From Halomonas sp. McH1-25 (GTDB lineage: Bacteria; Pseudomonadota; Gammaproteobacteria; Pseudomonadales; Halomonadaceae), in contig NZ_JAKRFI010000001.1 of NCBI RefSeq assembly GCF_022348165.1, positions 496,001 through 560,000 of the forward strand: 64,000 bases of DNA. Direction: 5' to 3'. The notes beneath the pieces are model-generated. The model worked only from the letters and a program-made list of their open reading frames with translations, was not told the DNA's origin and did not search any database. Made by a program: the position numbers and the translations under genes. Positions within the stretch are counted from its first letter, which is position 1, and each line of letters starts with the position of its first letter. Positions 8,866 to 17,666 of the stretch are shown here, one piece after another.

Positions 8866-9604
8866 TCGGCAGGTCGTTCCGGAACACGATGACGGCTACT
8901 GGCGCCGCTGGGAGATGGACGAGCTCGGCACGCCGGAGCGTGACCTTCGCCAGCGTGAACGCTCGCGTCAGGAGGCCATTCGTCAGCAACTTTTCAAGCG
9001 TAACGCCGAACTCGAGGCCTTGCGCGAGAAGGCGCGCCAGGAAGCCTACGACGACGCCTACAAAAAGGGCTTCGAGGAAGGCCGCCAGGCCGGTTACGAA
9101 AAGGGCCTCGAGGAAGGCAGAACGGCTGGCGAACAAGAACTGCAACGCCAGACCCAGCAGGCCCTGGCCCCCCTGTTGCCCTTGGCGGAAGGCTATCGTG
9201 AAGCCCTCGACACCCTGGATGACGAGGTCGCCGAACGTCTCGTCGATCTGGCATTGACCACCGGCAGGCAACTCGCCAGAGAAGCGCTGGAGGCCCGCCC
9301 CGAGGTCATTCTGGATATCGTTCGCGAACTGTTGCATGCCGAGCCGTCGCTTTCCGGACGCCCCAGGCTCTGGCTGCACCCGGCGGATCTGACCTTGGTC
9401 AAGGCTCACTTGGGTGCCGAATTCGACGCCGCCGGCTGGCAGCTACAGCCCGACGACACGATCAGCCGCGGTGGCTGTCGCGCCACCAGTGCCAGTGGCG
9501 AGCTGGATGCCTCGCTGGAGTCGCGTTGGGAGCGCATCACCCGCCAGGTCCGCCGTCGTCACAACGACGGCCAGAACGACACTCAGCCTGGAGAACAGGC
9601 ATGA
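8858..9604 (+). CDS. fliH: Flagellar export apparatus regulator FliH
   Basis: A 248-residue FliH, the peripheral partner that holds the FliI ATPase and ties it to the C-ring. The central region has the GxxxG-type repeats [21 protein letters not shown] typical of FliH, after a charged coiled coil ([25 protein letters not shown]). The N-terminus has the WRRWEMDEL motif, the conserved tryptophan element that contacts FlhA. The C-terminal domain has the FliH/YscL strand-helix pattern ending in [13 protein letters not shown]. The stop overlaps the fliI start in ATGA. Confidence 0.93.
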   Translation: MSDRQVVPEHDDGYWRRWEMDELGTPERDLRQRERSRQEAIRQQLFKRNAELEALREKARQEAYDDAYKKGFEEGRQAGYEKGLEEGRTAGEQELQRQTQQALAPLLPLAEGYREALDTLDDEVAERLVDLALTTGRQLAREALEARPEVILDIVRELLHAEPSLSGRPRLWLHPADLTLVKAHLGAEFDAAGWQLQPDDTISRGGCRATSASGELDASLESRWERITRQVRRRHNDGQNDTQPGEQA

Positions 9605-11010
9605 GTGCGACGACGACAGCCGACAATCTTCATCGGCGACGTTGGCAAGAGGCCATCGGTGGCGTGCAGCAACGTGTCGGCGGTATCGCCGCCTATCGTG
9701 CCAGCGGCCGAATCGTGCGAGCGACCGGCCTGGTTCTCGAAGCGGTCGGTTTGCGCGTTCCGCTGGGCAGCGCCTGCCGCATCGAACTCTCCCCTCACCC
9801 GGCGACCGGCCAACCCGGCTCGGAACAGCCGCGTTTCGCCGAAGCGGAGGTGGTGGGGTTCTCCGGTGAAAAACTCTTTCTGATGCCATTGGAAGAAATC
9901 AGCGGATTGCTGCCCGGTTCGCGTGTCTTTCCTCTCGGCGACGGCAACGAGAACGGGAGTGCACGGCGCTTTCCGCTCGGCGACAGTCTGCTCGGCCGCG
10001 TCGTCGATGGCAGCGGCCGTCCGCTGGACGGCAAGGGTCCGCTGACCGATGCCCCGCATGCGCCACTCGCCACGCCACCGCTCAATCCGTTGTCGCGTGC
10101 CCCGATCGATACCCAGATCGATGTCGGCATTCGCGCCATCAACGGACTGTTGAGCGTGGGTCGCGGACAGCGCATGGGACTGTTCGCCGGCTCCGGTGTC
10201 GGCAAGTCCGTGCTGCTGGGCATGATGGCCCGCTATACCCAGGCCGACGTGATCGTTGTCGGTCTGATCGGCGAGCGTGGTCGTGAGGTGCAGGACTTCA
10301 TCCATAACATCCTTGGCGCCGAAGGCCGTCGCCGCTCGGTGGTCGTCGCCGCGCCTGCCGATACCTCGCCATTGCAGCGGCTACAAGGTGCCGCCTATGC
10401 CACGCGCCTGGCCGAAGGCTTCCGCGATGCCGGACGCAACGTGCTGCTGATCATGGACTCGCTGACACGCTATGCCATGGCACAGCGCGAGATCGCGTTG
10501 GCAATCGGCGAGCCGCCGGCGACCAAGGGTTATCCGCCCTCGGTGTTCGCCAAATTGCCGAGCCTCGTCGAGCGTGCCGGCAACGGCATGCAGGGCGGCG
10601 GATCGATTACCGCCTTTTATACCGTATTGACCGAAGGCGACGATCAGCAGGACCCCATCGCCGACTCGGCGCGCGCCATCCTCGACGGGCACATCGTGCT
10701 GTCACGGGCGCTGGCCGAAAGCGGCCACTACCCTGCCATCGATATCGAAGCGTCGATCAGTCGCGTCATGACCGCTGTCGTCAGCGGCGATCAGTTACGC
10801 CAGGCCCAGCGTTTCAAGCAATTGGTGTCACGTTATCAGCGTAACCGCGACCTGATCAGCGTAGGTGCCTATACACCGGGCCACGATCCTCAGCTCGACC
10901 AGGCGGTAAGCATGTATCCGAGACTCGAGCAGTTCCTGCAGCAACGCATTGACGAGCGCTCCGACATACCGCAAACGCACCAGTCCCTAAGCGCGCTGGT
11001 TCCGGCCTGA
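9601..11010 (+). CDS. fliI: Flagellum-specific ATPase FliI
   Basis: A 469-residue ATPase of the type III export system, homologous to the F1 beta subunit. Walker A GSGVGKS is at residues 197-203 and Walker B is [17 protein letters not shown]. The family signature [19 protein letters not shown] and the stretch [21 protein letters not shown] are present. The ATG at 9601 overlaps the fliH stop (ATGA) and follows a GGAG, and is preferred to an upstream frame that would add 25 odd residues. Confidence 0.97.
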   Translation: MSATTTADNLHRRRWQEAIGGVQQRVGGIAAYRASGRIVRATGLVLEAVGLRVPLGSACRIELSPHPATGQPGSEQPRFAEAEVVGFSGEKLFLMPLEEISGLLPGSRVFPLGDGNENGSARRFPLGDSLLGRVVDGSGRPLDGKGPLTDAPHAPLATPPLNPLSRAPIDTQIDVGIRAINGLLSVGRGQRMGLFAGSGVGKSVLLGMMARYTQADVIVVGLIGERGREVQDFIHNILGAEGRRRSVVVAAPADTSPLQRLQGAAYATRLAEGFRDAGRNVLLIMDSLTRYAMAQREIALAIGEPPATKGYPPSVFAKLPSLVERAGNGMQGGGSITAFYTVLTEGDDQQDPIADSARAILDGHIVLSRALAESGHYPAIDIEASISRVMTAVVSGDQLRQAQRFKQLVSRYQRNRDLISVGAYTPGHDPQLDQAVSMYPRLEQFLQQRIDERSDIPQTHQSLSALVPA

Positions 11011-11164
11011 ACATGAGGTAGCTTGCCTGCCCCGTGGACGAAATCGACGAGAAAGTGCCGTTTACGCACGGTAACTCTCGCTTTGGTTTCACGCGGCATG
11101 CTCGAAAATGGTAACAGGTCCGCCCCTGCGGCCAGGCCCAAGTCTACCCAGAAGGAACGATCCC

Positions 11165-11638
11165 ATGGTCCAAGCAACGACTCCGTTGGATACGTTGATT
11201 TCATTGACTCGCGATACTCGCGACAACGCCAGTATAGAGCTGGGCAATTTGCGCCGCGACCTGCAGAGCGCCAACGCCCAACTCGAGACGCTGACGCGTT
11301 ATCGCTTCGAGTATCGTCAACGTCTGCAACAGGCCATGGAATCGGGCATCGGTCCTGACAGCTGGCGTAACTATCAGCAGTTTCTCGCCTCGCTGGACGC
11401 CGCCATTGCGCGTGCCCGGCAGACTCTCGGCGAGCGCGAAGCACGCCTGAATCAGGGTCAGAAACGTTGGCAGAACGAGCAACGCAAGCTGTCCGCCTAC
11501 GATACCTTGGCGACACGCCGGGAAACGGCAGTCCAGCAGCGCGCCAACCGGCAGGAACAACGCCTGGCCGATGAAATGGCCGCCGGGCTCGTCCTGCGTC
11601 GCCAGCGTCAAGAAACGAATTCCGAACCCAGTCACTGA
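11165..11638 (+). CDS. fliJ: Flagellar export chaperone FliJ
   Basis: A 157-residue, highly charged coiled-coil protein of FliJ size and make-up (LDTLISLTRDTRDNASIELGNL, then long Arg/Gln/Glu-rich helices). FliJ sits in the central stalk position of the FliI ring and shuttles export chaperones. The ATG at 11165 follows AAGGA; a longer frame from 11108 has a proline-rich start and is less likely. The 154-nt gap after fliI can fold into an interrupted hairpin (CGAGA 11048-11052, GTGC 11055-11058, GCAC 11066-11069, TCTCG 11076-11080), unusual within an otherwise tightly packed operon. Confidence 0.88.
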   Translation: MVQATTPLDTLISLTRDTRDNASIELGNLRRDLQSANAQLETLTRYRFEYRQRLQQAMESGIGPDSWRNYQQFLASLDAAIARARQTLGEREARLNQGQKRWQNEQRKLSAYDTLATRRETAVQQRANRQEQRLADEMAAGLVLRRQRQETNSEPSH

Positions 11639-11651
11639 GGCAGCCAGCTCC

Positions 11652-13001
11652 ATGGAACTTTCTCAACTGCTCGCCGGCAGCAGCAACGCCACCTCGCTGC
11701 CCTTGGGCAAAGGCGAAGGCAAGCCCAGTGGCAACGGCGACGCCGAGTTTGCACGTGTGTACAAACAGGCAGGCGAAACAATGAAAGCAAAGCTGGGCAA
11801 TGGAGAGGCCTCCTCTACGCCAGCTTTGACGCTAGGAATCAGTCACGAGCCAAGCGTAGACAATGAACGCTCCGGGACAACATTCAGTGTAGATACGCTG
11901 GCAACGTTAAACGAGCTCCTTGAAAGCGATCCATCAGAGCAGAACGCGCTGATCGCTGCTCTCCCGGGCGAGCTGTCCCCGCTGACGCAGCAGGTCGTTC
12001 AAGCCATCGAAGGCAGTCTATTGGGTGGCGCTCAGCCTGCGAACCAGCAGAACGGGGAATCGACTGCCATGCAGGCCGGGAGCGCCTCATCCATTGCCAC
12101 GACACTCTCGTCCTTGCCGGCAGGTGACGGTGAGCTACTGGCCGATATCCGCCAGCGCATGAACGCGATTGCCAGCGCGCAGCGCGGCGATACGCTTCCT
12201 GCCGAGCAGGGAACGAAGCTAGCCGCCAACGCAGCGCAACTGGTCACCGATGCCAATAGCGAACGGGCCATTACAGCGACCGCCGATAGCCAGTCGGCGG
12301 GGCTACGCCACCAGCAATTGACGGCACAAGGCATGCAGGCGCTGACGCAACAGGGCACCACGCTCCAGCAGATGGCGCCTCAACCAACCGGTAATTTCGC
12401 CGATGCGATTGCCGCCGTCACCGCTGATGACAATGCCCTACCCACCCGGCACGGCTCCGAAGGCTCGTTCAGCCAATCACTGCTGGGGATGGCTTCGCCG
12501 ACCGGCACTGCGGCCAACGCCGGCAATGCTAGCATGCTCCCCACCGGGCAATTACCTCCGACGCTGACGGCCCCGCTGGCTTCGGCTCAGTGGCAACAGG
12601 GCCTGGGACAGCAATTGGTGGCTTTGCATCAGCGTGGTGGTCAGCAGGTCGAGCTTCATCTGCACCCTGCCGAGCTGGGCCCACTCTCGATCAGCCTCAA
12701 GATGGATGATCAGCTTGCCCAGGCGCAGTTCTTCTCGGCCAACCCGCAGGTCCGCGCCGCCGTCGAACAGGCCATACCGCAACTGCGCGAAGCGCTGGAG
12801 GAAAGCGGTATCCAGTTGGGCGAAGCCATGGTGGGCGAGCATCAGCAGCGTGACGATGGCCGCGACCAGGCGTCAGGGGGTAACCGCGCCATGGCCAGCC
12901 TGAACGAAGACGGTTCGGTGGCTGCCTCGGACGACACCATGGCGAGCGCACGAGCATCGACGATCACTACCGACAGTAGCGCAATCGATCTTTACGCCTG
13001 A
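11652..13001 (+). CDS. fliK: Flagellar hook-length control protein FliK
   Basis: A 449-residue secreted ruler. The long N-terminal part (residues 1 to about 300) is Ala/Gln/Ser/Thr-rich and of low complexity, as in the family. The C-terminal specificity-switch domain is clear: QLVALHQRGGQQVELHLHP, AELGPLSISLKMDDQLAQA and FFSANPQVRAAVEQAIPQL. It ends with a Ser/Ala/Asp tail. The ATG at 11652 is 13 nt after fliJ. The stretch 11760-11900 uses less G+C in third positions than the rest, which fits the fast divergence of this ruler region. Confidence 0.93.
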   Translation: MELSQLLAGSSNATSLPLGKGEGKPSGNGDAEFARVYKQAGETMKAKLGNGEASSTPALTLGISHEPSVDNERSGTTFSVDTLATLNELLESDPSEQNALIAALPGELSPLTQQVVQAIEGSLLGGAQPANQQNGESTAMQAGSASSIATTLSSLPAGDGELLADIRQRMNAIASAQRGDTLPAEQGTKLAANAAQLVTDANSERAITATADSQSAGLRHQQLTAQGMQALTQQGTTLQQMAPQPTGNFADAIAAVTADDNALPTRHGSEGSFSQSLLGMASPTGTAANAGNASMLPTGQLPPTLTAPLASAQWQQGLGQQLVALHQRGGQQVELHLHPAELGPLSISLKMDDQLAQAQFFSANPQVRAAVEQAIPQLREALEESGIQLGEAMVGEHQQRDDGRDQASGGNRAMASLNEDGSVAASDDTMASARASTITTDSSAIDLYA

Positions 13002-13040
13002 CGTCGCCCTTCAAGAACGGCCGATGCGGCCGATACCTAA

Positions 13041-13073
13041 TAGAGCCTGTGCGCGATTCTGCGACAGGCTCTA
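13041..13073. repeat. Hairpin in the fliK-fliL gap
   Basis: A 10-bp perfect inverted repeat (TAGAGCCTGT at 13041-13050 and its complement at 13064-13073) with a 13-nt loop, 40 nt after the fliK stop. No T-run follows, so it is not a standard rho-independent terminator. It may be an mRNA processing or stability element between fliFGHIJK and fliLMNOPQR, which are two operons in enteric bacteria. Confidence 0.5.
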
Positions 13074-13213
13074 CGGCTATCTGGAACGCAGCAAGCCCGG
13101 CGGCCGGACAAAGCCTAGAGATAAGCGTGTATCGGCAGCTTTTTCCATCCTTGCCCGAGGCAAGGCTGCCCGCATAATTCCCACAGAAACATCGACCAAC
13201 GACGGCGTGAGCA

Positions 13214-13702
13214 ATGGCCAAGAACCCCAATGCAGGAACGAGTCGCAAGCCCTGGTGGCTGCTAGGTATCATCCTCATCGTGATTTCGATGGCCAGCTCA
13301 GCGGCCGTCTACTTCCTGCTCGACTCAAAGAGCGAGGCCAGTACCGAGGAAGCCCAGCAATCGGCCGACCCCATCAAGCCGGAGCCTCCCATCTTCGTGA
13401 CCGTGTCGCCATTCACGGTCAATCTGCAAAGCGACCAGTACGAGCAGCGCCTGCTATACGTCGGTTTGTCGTTCAAGGTGGGCGATGAGGTCACGCGCGA
13501 GATGCTCGAGCAGAACATGCCTCAGTTGCGTAGCCGGTTGCTCCTGCTGTTCTCCAGCCAGCATGCCGAAGGCCTGACGAGCCCTGAGGGCAAGCGAGCG
13601 CTATCGCAGCAAATTCTGGCGCTTTTCGACGAGCCGTTCAGCGATCCCCAGCCCGAGCTGGCGGTCAACGACGTCCTCTACACCGACTTTATCGTGCAAT
13701 AG
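13214..13702 (+). CDS. fliL: Flagellar basal body-associated protein FliL
   Basis: A 162-residue inner-membrane protein with one N-terminal transmembrane segment (about residues 14-36, WWLLGIILIVISMASSAAVYF) and a periplasmic FliL domain with PIFVTVSPFTVNLQ, RLLYVGLSFKVGDEVTREML, LRSRLLLLFSSQ and the conserved end VNDVLYTDFIVQ. FliL forms rings around the stator and affects stator function. It begins the fliLMNOPQR group after a 212-nt gap that could hold a promoter. Confidence 0.95.
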   Translation: MAKNPNAGTSRKPWWLLGIILIVISMASSAAVYFLLDSKSEASTEEAQQSADPIKPEPPIFVTVSPFTVNLQSDQYEQRLLYVGLSFKVGDEVTREMLEQNMPQLRSRLLLLFSSQHAEGLTSPEGKRALSQQILALFDEPFSDPQPELAVNDVLYTDFIVQ

Positions 13703-13709
13703 GGACACC

Positions 13710-14756
13710 ATGTCTCAAGACGATCTGCTCTCGCAGGATGAGATCGACGCCCTTCTCAAGGGCGTCAGTGGCGACGACGATGCGGGCCCCGGCAGCGACA
13801 ACGCCGCTTCTTCCCGCATTCGCCCCTACGATCCGGCGACCCAGCACCGGATCATCCGGGAACGTCTGCATGCGCTGGACATCATCAACGAACGCTTCGC
13901 TCGTCAGTTCCGCATGAGCCTGTTCAACCTGTTGCGGCGCAGTGCCGACATCACGGTGGACAGCGTGCGTTACCAGAGCTATAGCGAGTTTTCGCGCCAT
14001 ATTCCGGTCCCCACCAACGTCAACCTGATTTCCATGAAGCCGCTGCGCGGTACCGCCCTGGTGGTGTTCCCGCCCAGCCTGGTGTTCATGGTGGTCGACA
14101 ACCTGTTCGGTGGCGATGGACGCTTCCTGACCAAATCGGAAGGCCGCGAATTCACGCATACCGAGCAGCGCATCATCCATCGCCTGCTGCACCTGGCCAT
14201 CGATGCCTACCAGGATGCCTGGAAGTCGGTTTTCCCGCTGGAGATCGACTACACGCGTTCCGAAATGCAGCTGCGTTTTGCCAACGTCACCAGTTCACCC
14301 AATGAAATCGTGGTCACCAGCACCTTCCATCTGGAAGTCGGTAATCTGGCCAGCGATTTCCAGGTGTGCATGCCCTACTCGATGATCGAGCCGATTCGCG
14401 ACCTGCTGTCCGGTCCGTTGACCGATAACCATGCCGACGAGGAGAGCCAGTGGGGCCAACGCATGGCAGGCGAGATCAAGCAGTCCCACGTCGAGCTGGT
14501 CGCCGACTTCATCGATCTCTCGACCAGCCTCGGCCGGGTCATGTCGCTCAAGGTAGGCGATGTGCTCCCGCTGGAGCTCCCCGATATCGTCACGGCACGT
14601 GTCGATGGCGTCCCGGTCATGGAGTGTGAATTCGGCAGCCAGCACGGCCAACGTGCACTGCGCGTACGCCACCTGATCGACCATGTCGCCAACAATGCCA
14701 AGTTCAAGTTCACCCCCGGGCTGTTGAAGCAAGCCAAGGAATCCGACAATGACTGA
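13710..14756 (+). CDS. fliM: Flagellar motor switch protein FliM
   Basis: A 348-residue C-ring protein that binds phospho-CheY. The N-terminal CheY-binding peptide LLSQDEIDALLKG is present, followed by the CheC/FliM middle domain (RFARQFRMSLFNLLRRSADI, then LVFMVVDNLFGGDGRF with the GGxG-type motif) and the C-terminal FliN-like SpoA domain (LGRVMSLKVGDVLPLELPD). AGGGACACC precedes the ATG, 7 nt after fliL. It overlaps fliN by 8 nt. Confidence 0.97.
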   Translation: MSQDDLLSQDEIDALLKGVSGDDDAGPGSDNAASSRIRPYDPATQHRIIRERLHALDIINERFARQFRMSLFNLLRRSADITVDSVRYQSYSEFSRHIPVPTNVNLISMKPLRGTALVVFPPSLVFMVVDNLFGGDGRFLTKSEGREFTHTEQRIIHRLLHLAIDAYQDAWKSVFPLEIDYTRSEMQLRFANVTSSPNEIVVTSTFHLEVGNLASDFQVCMPYSMIEPIRDLLSGPLTDNHADEESQWGQRMAGEIKQSHVELVADFIDLSTSLGRVMSLKVGDVLPLELPDIVTARVDGVPVMECEFGSQHGQRALRVRHLIDHVANNAKFKFTPGLLKQAKESDND

Positions 14757-15246
14757 CCCCAAGAAACCCGAACAGAACAGCACCGACGACGCTTGGGCGG
14801 ACGCCATGGCCGAACAGGGGGCTGGCGAGACGTCATCCGACGAGGACGATCCCTGGGCGGCTGCCTTCGCCGAACAGGCCGAGGTGGAAGCCGAGCTGAA
14901 GGTCGACGCCGCCAGTAGCCAGGCTACCGCCGCCGGCGACCAGGTATTCAAGCCGTTGGATTCCAGCGCCAGCAGCGGTACCATGCGCGACCTGGAAATG
15001 ATCATGGACATCCCGGTCAAGTTGACCGTGGAGCTTGGCCGCACTCGCATCACCATCAAGCAACTGCTGGAGTTGGCGCAGGGCTCGGTGATCGAACTCG
15101 ACGGCTTGGCCGGCGAGCCCATGGATATCCTGATCAACGGTTATTTGATCGCCCAGGGTGAAGTCGTCGTGGTCGATGACAAGTACGGCATCCGTATCAC
15201 CGAAATCATCACACCATCCGAGCGCGTGCAGAAACTCAACCGATGA
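14749..15246 (+). CDS. fliN: Flagellar motor switch protein FliN
   Basis: A 165-residue C-ring protein, longer than the 137-residue E. coli FliN because of its N-terminal part. The SpoA domain is nearly the family consensus (LEMIMDIPVKLTVELGR, then ELAQGSVIELDGLAGEPMDI and INGYLIAQGEVVVVDDKYGIRI). The N-terminal motif that E. coli has once (DDLWAEALSEQ) occurs here twice, DDAWADAMAEQ at 13-23 and DDPWAAAFAEQ at 33-43. FliN forms the bottom of the switch with FliM and docks FliH. Confidence 0.96.
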   Translation: MTDPKKPEQNSTDDAWADAMAEQGAGETSSDEDDPWAAAFAEQAEVEAELKVDAASSQATAAGDQVFKPLDSSASSGTMRDLEMIMDIPVKLTVELGRTRITIKQLLELAQGSVIELDGLAGEPMDILINGYLIAQGEVVVVDDKYGIRITEIITPSERVQKLNR

Positions 15247-15686
15247 GCCAAGCTTCCGCGACACAGGGCGCCGCCGATACGCTGAGCGGCGCTCAGGGGG
15301 ACGCCCTGCTGGGTCTGGCCACACTGGGCAAGACCGCCTTGGCGCTTGCCCTGGTGATCGCCGTCATCCTGCTTTGCAGCGCGTTTCTCAAGCGCCTCGG
15401 GCCGGGACGCACGGGCCATAATCGGCATCTCAAGGTCGTCGCCAGTACCGCCGTCGGCCAGCGCGAGCGTGTGGTCATCGTCGATGTCGAAGGCACCTGG
15501 CTGGTGCTGGGTGTGGGTGGCGGCGAGGTGACCCGGCTCCATGAAATGCCGGCACCCAAGCAGGATGAGTCCCTTCCTCCGCCTAGCGAAACCGACGGGT
15601 TTGCGTCACGTTTTGCCAGCGCCATGCGCCAGAACGCGCGCAGCAAATTCACGCGAAGCGATAAGCGCTCCGGAGAGGATGTGTGA
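15243..15686 (+). CDS. fliO: Flagellar biosynthetic protein FliO
   Basis: A 147-residue protein with one transmembrane segment (about residues 28-48, [22 protein letters not shown]) and the FliO cytoplasmic domain ([30 protein letters not shown]). FliO assists folding of the FliP ring during export-gate assembly. It overlaps fliN and fliP by 4 nt each. The C-terminal tail is basic and Ser-rich. Confidence 0.92.
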   Translation: MSQASATQGAADTLSGAQGDALLGLATLGKTALALALVIAVILLCSAFLKRLGPGRTGHNRHLKVVASTAVGQRERVVIVDVEGTWLVLGVGGGEVTRLHEMPAPKQDESLPPPSETDGFASRFASAMRQNARSKFTRSDKRSGEDV

Positions 15687-16486
15687 CGTTGCCAGCTTTT
15701 TTCCTGTCGTCTTTTCCGCAGGCCAAGCCCTTGCGTCTCGGCTTGTTTTCGATCCTCGCAACCATAGCCATAATCGCTCTTCTCTGGCCGCAGGCCGGGT
15801 GGGCGCAGGCCACCATACCCGGTATCGTCACGCAGCCGCTGGAAGATGGCGGCCAACAATGGTCACTGAGCCTGCAGACCCTGCTGCTGCTCAGTTCGAT
15901 GGCTTTTTTGCCCGCCATCCTGTTGATGATGACCAGCTTCACTCGCATCATCATCGTACTCGGCCTGTTGCGCACCGCCATGGGCACGCAGTCCGCACCG
16001 CCGAATCAGGTCCTGCTTGGCCTCGCACTGTTTCTGACGTTTTTCATCATGTCGCCTGTGCTCAACCAGGCCTACGAGGTTGCCTGGCAGCCGTTTTCCG
16101 ATCAGCAGATCAATTTCGACGAATTCCTGCAACTGGCCAGCCAGCCGTTCCGGGAGTTCATGCTGGCGCAGACCCGTGAGCCGGATATTGCGCTTTTTGG
16201 TCGCCTGGCCGATGCCGGTACTTTCCAAGGGCCGGAAGACGTGCCCATGCGCGTCCTGCTACCGGCTTTCGTGACCAGCGAACTGAAGACGGCATTCCAG
16301 ATCGGCTTCACCATTTTCATCCCGTTTCTGATCATCGACCTCGTCGTCGCCAGCGTGCTAATGGCGCTGGGGATGATGATGGTTCCTCCGGCGACCATCT
16401 CCCTGCCCTTCAAGTTGATGCTGTTCGTGCTGGTGGATGGGTGGCAGCTACTGATCGGCTCGTTGGCCGAAAGCTTCTATATCTAG
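15683..16486 (+). CDS. fliP: Flagellar export gate protein FliP
   Basis: A 267-residue export-gate subunit with a cleavable N-terminal signal sequence (cleavage likely after WAQA near residue 43). The signatures are [27 protein letters not shown], then [18 protein letters not shown] and the C-terminal [20 protein letters not shown]. The start is GTG at 15683, within GTGTGA overlapping the fliO stop, after GGAGAGGAT. FliP forms a pentamer at the centre of the export pore with FliQ and FliR. Confidence 0.95.
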   Translation: MTLPAFFLSSFPQAKPLRLGLFSILATIAIIALLWPQAGWAQATIPGIVTQPLEDGGQQWSLSLQTLLLLSSMAFLPAILLMMTSFTRIIIVLGLLRTAMGTQSAPPNQVLLGLALFLTFFIMSPVLNQAYEVAWQPFSDQQINFDEFLQLASQPFREFMLAQTREPDIALFGRLADAGTFQGPEDVPMRVLLPAFVTSELKTAFQIGFTIFIPFLIIDLVVASVLMALGMMMVPPATISLPFKLMLFVLVDGWQLLIGSLAESFYI

Positions 16487-16536
16487 GCGCCGCGCGATCC
16501 CCAGCGGCTGTTTGTCCATTAACGAGGTAATCGAGC

Positions 16537-16806
16537 ATGACACCGGAAATGGTCATGAGCATGGCGTACCAGGGCATGAAGGTCACCCTGTTTCTTGCCG
16601 GCCCCCTGCTCATCACGGCACTGCTGATCGGTCTACTCGTCAGCCTGTTCCAGGCGGCGACGCAGATCAACGAGATGACGCTGTCGTTCATTCCCAAGAT
16701 ATTGGGTGTCTTCGGCGCGTTGGTGCTGGCCGGCCCCTGGTTGATCCAGTTGATCACCAATTTCACAACCGAGCTGTTTCGCAATATTCCTCTGATGCTG
16801 GGCTGA
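16537..16806 (+). CDS. fliQ: Flagellar export gate protein FliQ
   Basis: An 89-residue protein with two transmembrane helices, at normal length. Family signatures: MTPEMVMSMAYQGMK, LLVSLFQAATQINEMTLSFIPKI. Four copies surround the FliP5-FliR core. The 50-nt gap after fliP holds a GAGG ribosome site. fliR follows after 1 nt. Confidence 0.96.
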   Translation: MTPEMVMSMAYQGMKVTLFLAGPLLITALLIGLLVSLFQAATQINEMTLSFIPKILGVFGALVLAGPWLIQLITNFTTELFRNIPLMLG

Positions 16807-16807
16807 C

Positions 16808-17593
16808 ATGATCGAGGTCACCTTCGATCAGTTGCAGGCCTGGCTGGTTGCCTTCCTGTGGCCCTTCGTCAGACTCACGGCCTTCATCATGGCCGCCCCG
16901 CTGTGGGGCCATACCAGCATTCCCCGTCAGGTCAAGATCGGTTTCGCCGCGGTGCTGGCGTTCGTCATTGCGCCGACCCTGCCGCCACTGCCCGACGTGC
17001 CGATCTTTTCATGGCCCAGCCTGGGCATCATGGTCGAACAGATGCTGATTGGCGTGGCCATCGGCCTGGTCATGCGCGTGACACTGGCAGTGGTGATGGC
17101 CGCCGGGGAGTATATCGGCCTGCAGATGGGCCTGGCGTTCGCCACCTTCTTCTCGCCGGATATCGGTGCGCAGAGCATGGTGCTGTCGCGCTTTTTGTAC
17201 ATGATTACGCTGCTCATGCTGCTCGCGTTCAATGGTCACCTTATCGTCATCGAGATCCTGGCCAGCTCGTTCGACACCCTGCCCATCGGCTACGGCACCC
17301 TCAACCCGAATGCCTTCGACATGCTGGCCCGCTACGGCAGCACGATATTCAATGCCGGTCTGCTACTGTCCCTCCCCGTCGTTGCGGCACTGCTGATCAT
17401 CAATCTGTCGCTGGGCATCCTCAACCGTGCCGCACCGCAGTTAACGATCTTCTCCGTCGGCTTCCCGCTGACATTGACGGTGGGTCTGATCCTGTTGATG
17501 GTGCTGATGACCGACTACGCCAGCTTTCTCGAGCGATTGTTCGCCAACGGATTCCAGTTTCTCCAGCAACTCATCGGGACGATGGCCGGCTAA
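16808..17593 (+). CDS. fliR: Flagellar export gate protein FliR
   Basis: A 261-residue polytopic inner-membrane protein with six hydrophobic segments and FliR signatures (QVKIGFAAVLAFVIAP, GEYIGLQMGLAFATFFSP, VAALLIINLSLGILNRAAPQLTIFSVGFPL). It caps the FliP ring and forms part of the pore. It is the last gene of the operon, followed by a strong terminator. flhB is not fused and is not in this window. Confidence 0.96.
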   Translation: MIEVTFDQLQAWLVAFLWPFVRLTAFIMAAPLWGHTSIPRQVKIGFAAVLAFVIAPTLPPLPDVPIFSWPSLGIMVEQMLIGVAIGLVMRVTLAVVMAAGEYIGLQMGLAFATFFSPDIGAQSMVLSRFLYMITLLMLLAFNGHLIVIEILASSFDTLPIGYGTLNPNAFDMLARYGSTIFNAGLLLSLPVVAALLIINLSLGILNRAAPQLTIFSVGFPLTLTVGLILLMVLMTDYASFLERLFANGFQFLQQLIGTMAG

Positions 17594-17620
17594 CCACCGC
17601 GCGGCAATCCCATGCCAAAC

Positions 17621-17648
17621 AAAGAAGGCGCCGAAAGGCGCCTTCTTT
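17621..17648. terminator. Bidirectional terminator between fliR and flgL
   Basis: A 12-bp perfect stem (AAAGAAGGCGCC at 17621-17632, complement at 17637-17648) with a GAAA loop. The A/T-ends of the stem give a U-tract in both directions, so it can stop both the fliR transcript and the converging flgL transcript. Confidence 0.9.
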
Positions 17649-17666
17649 GTATCTTGCAAACGAGTG

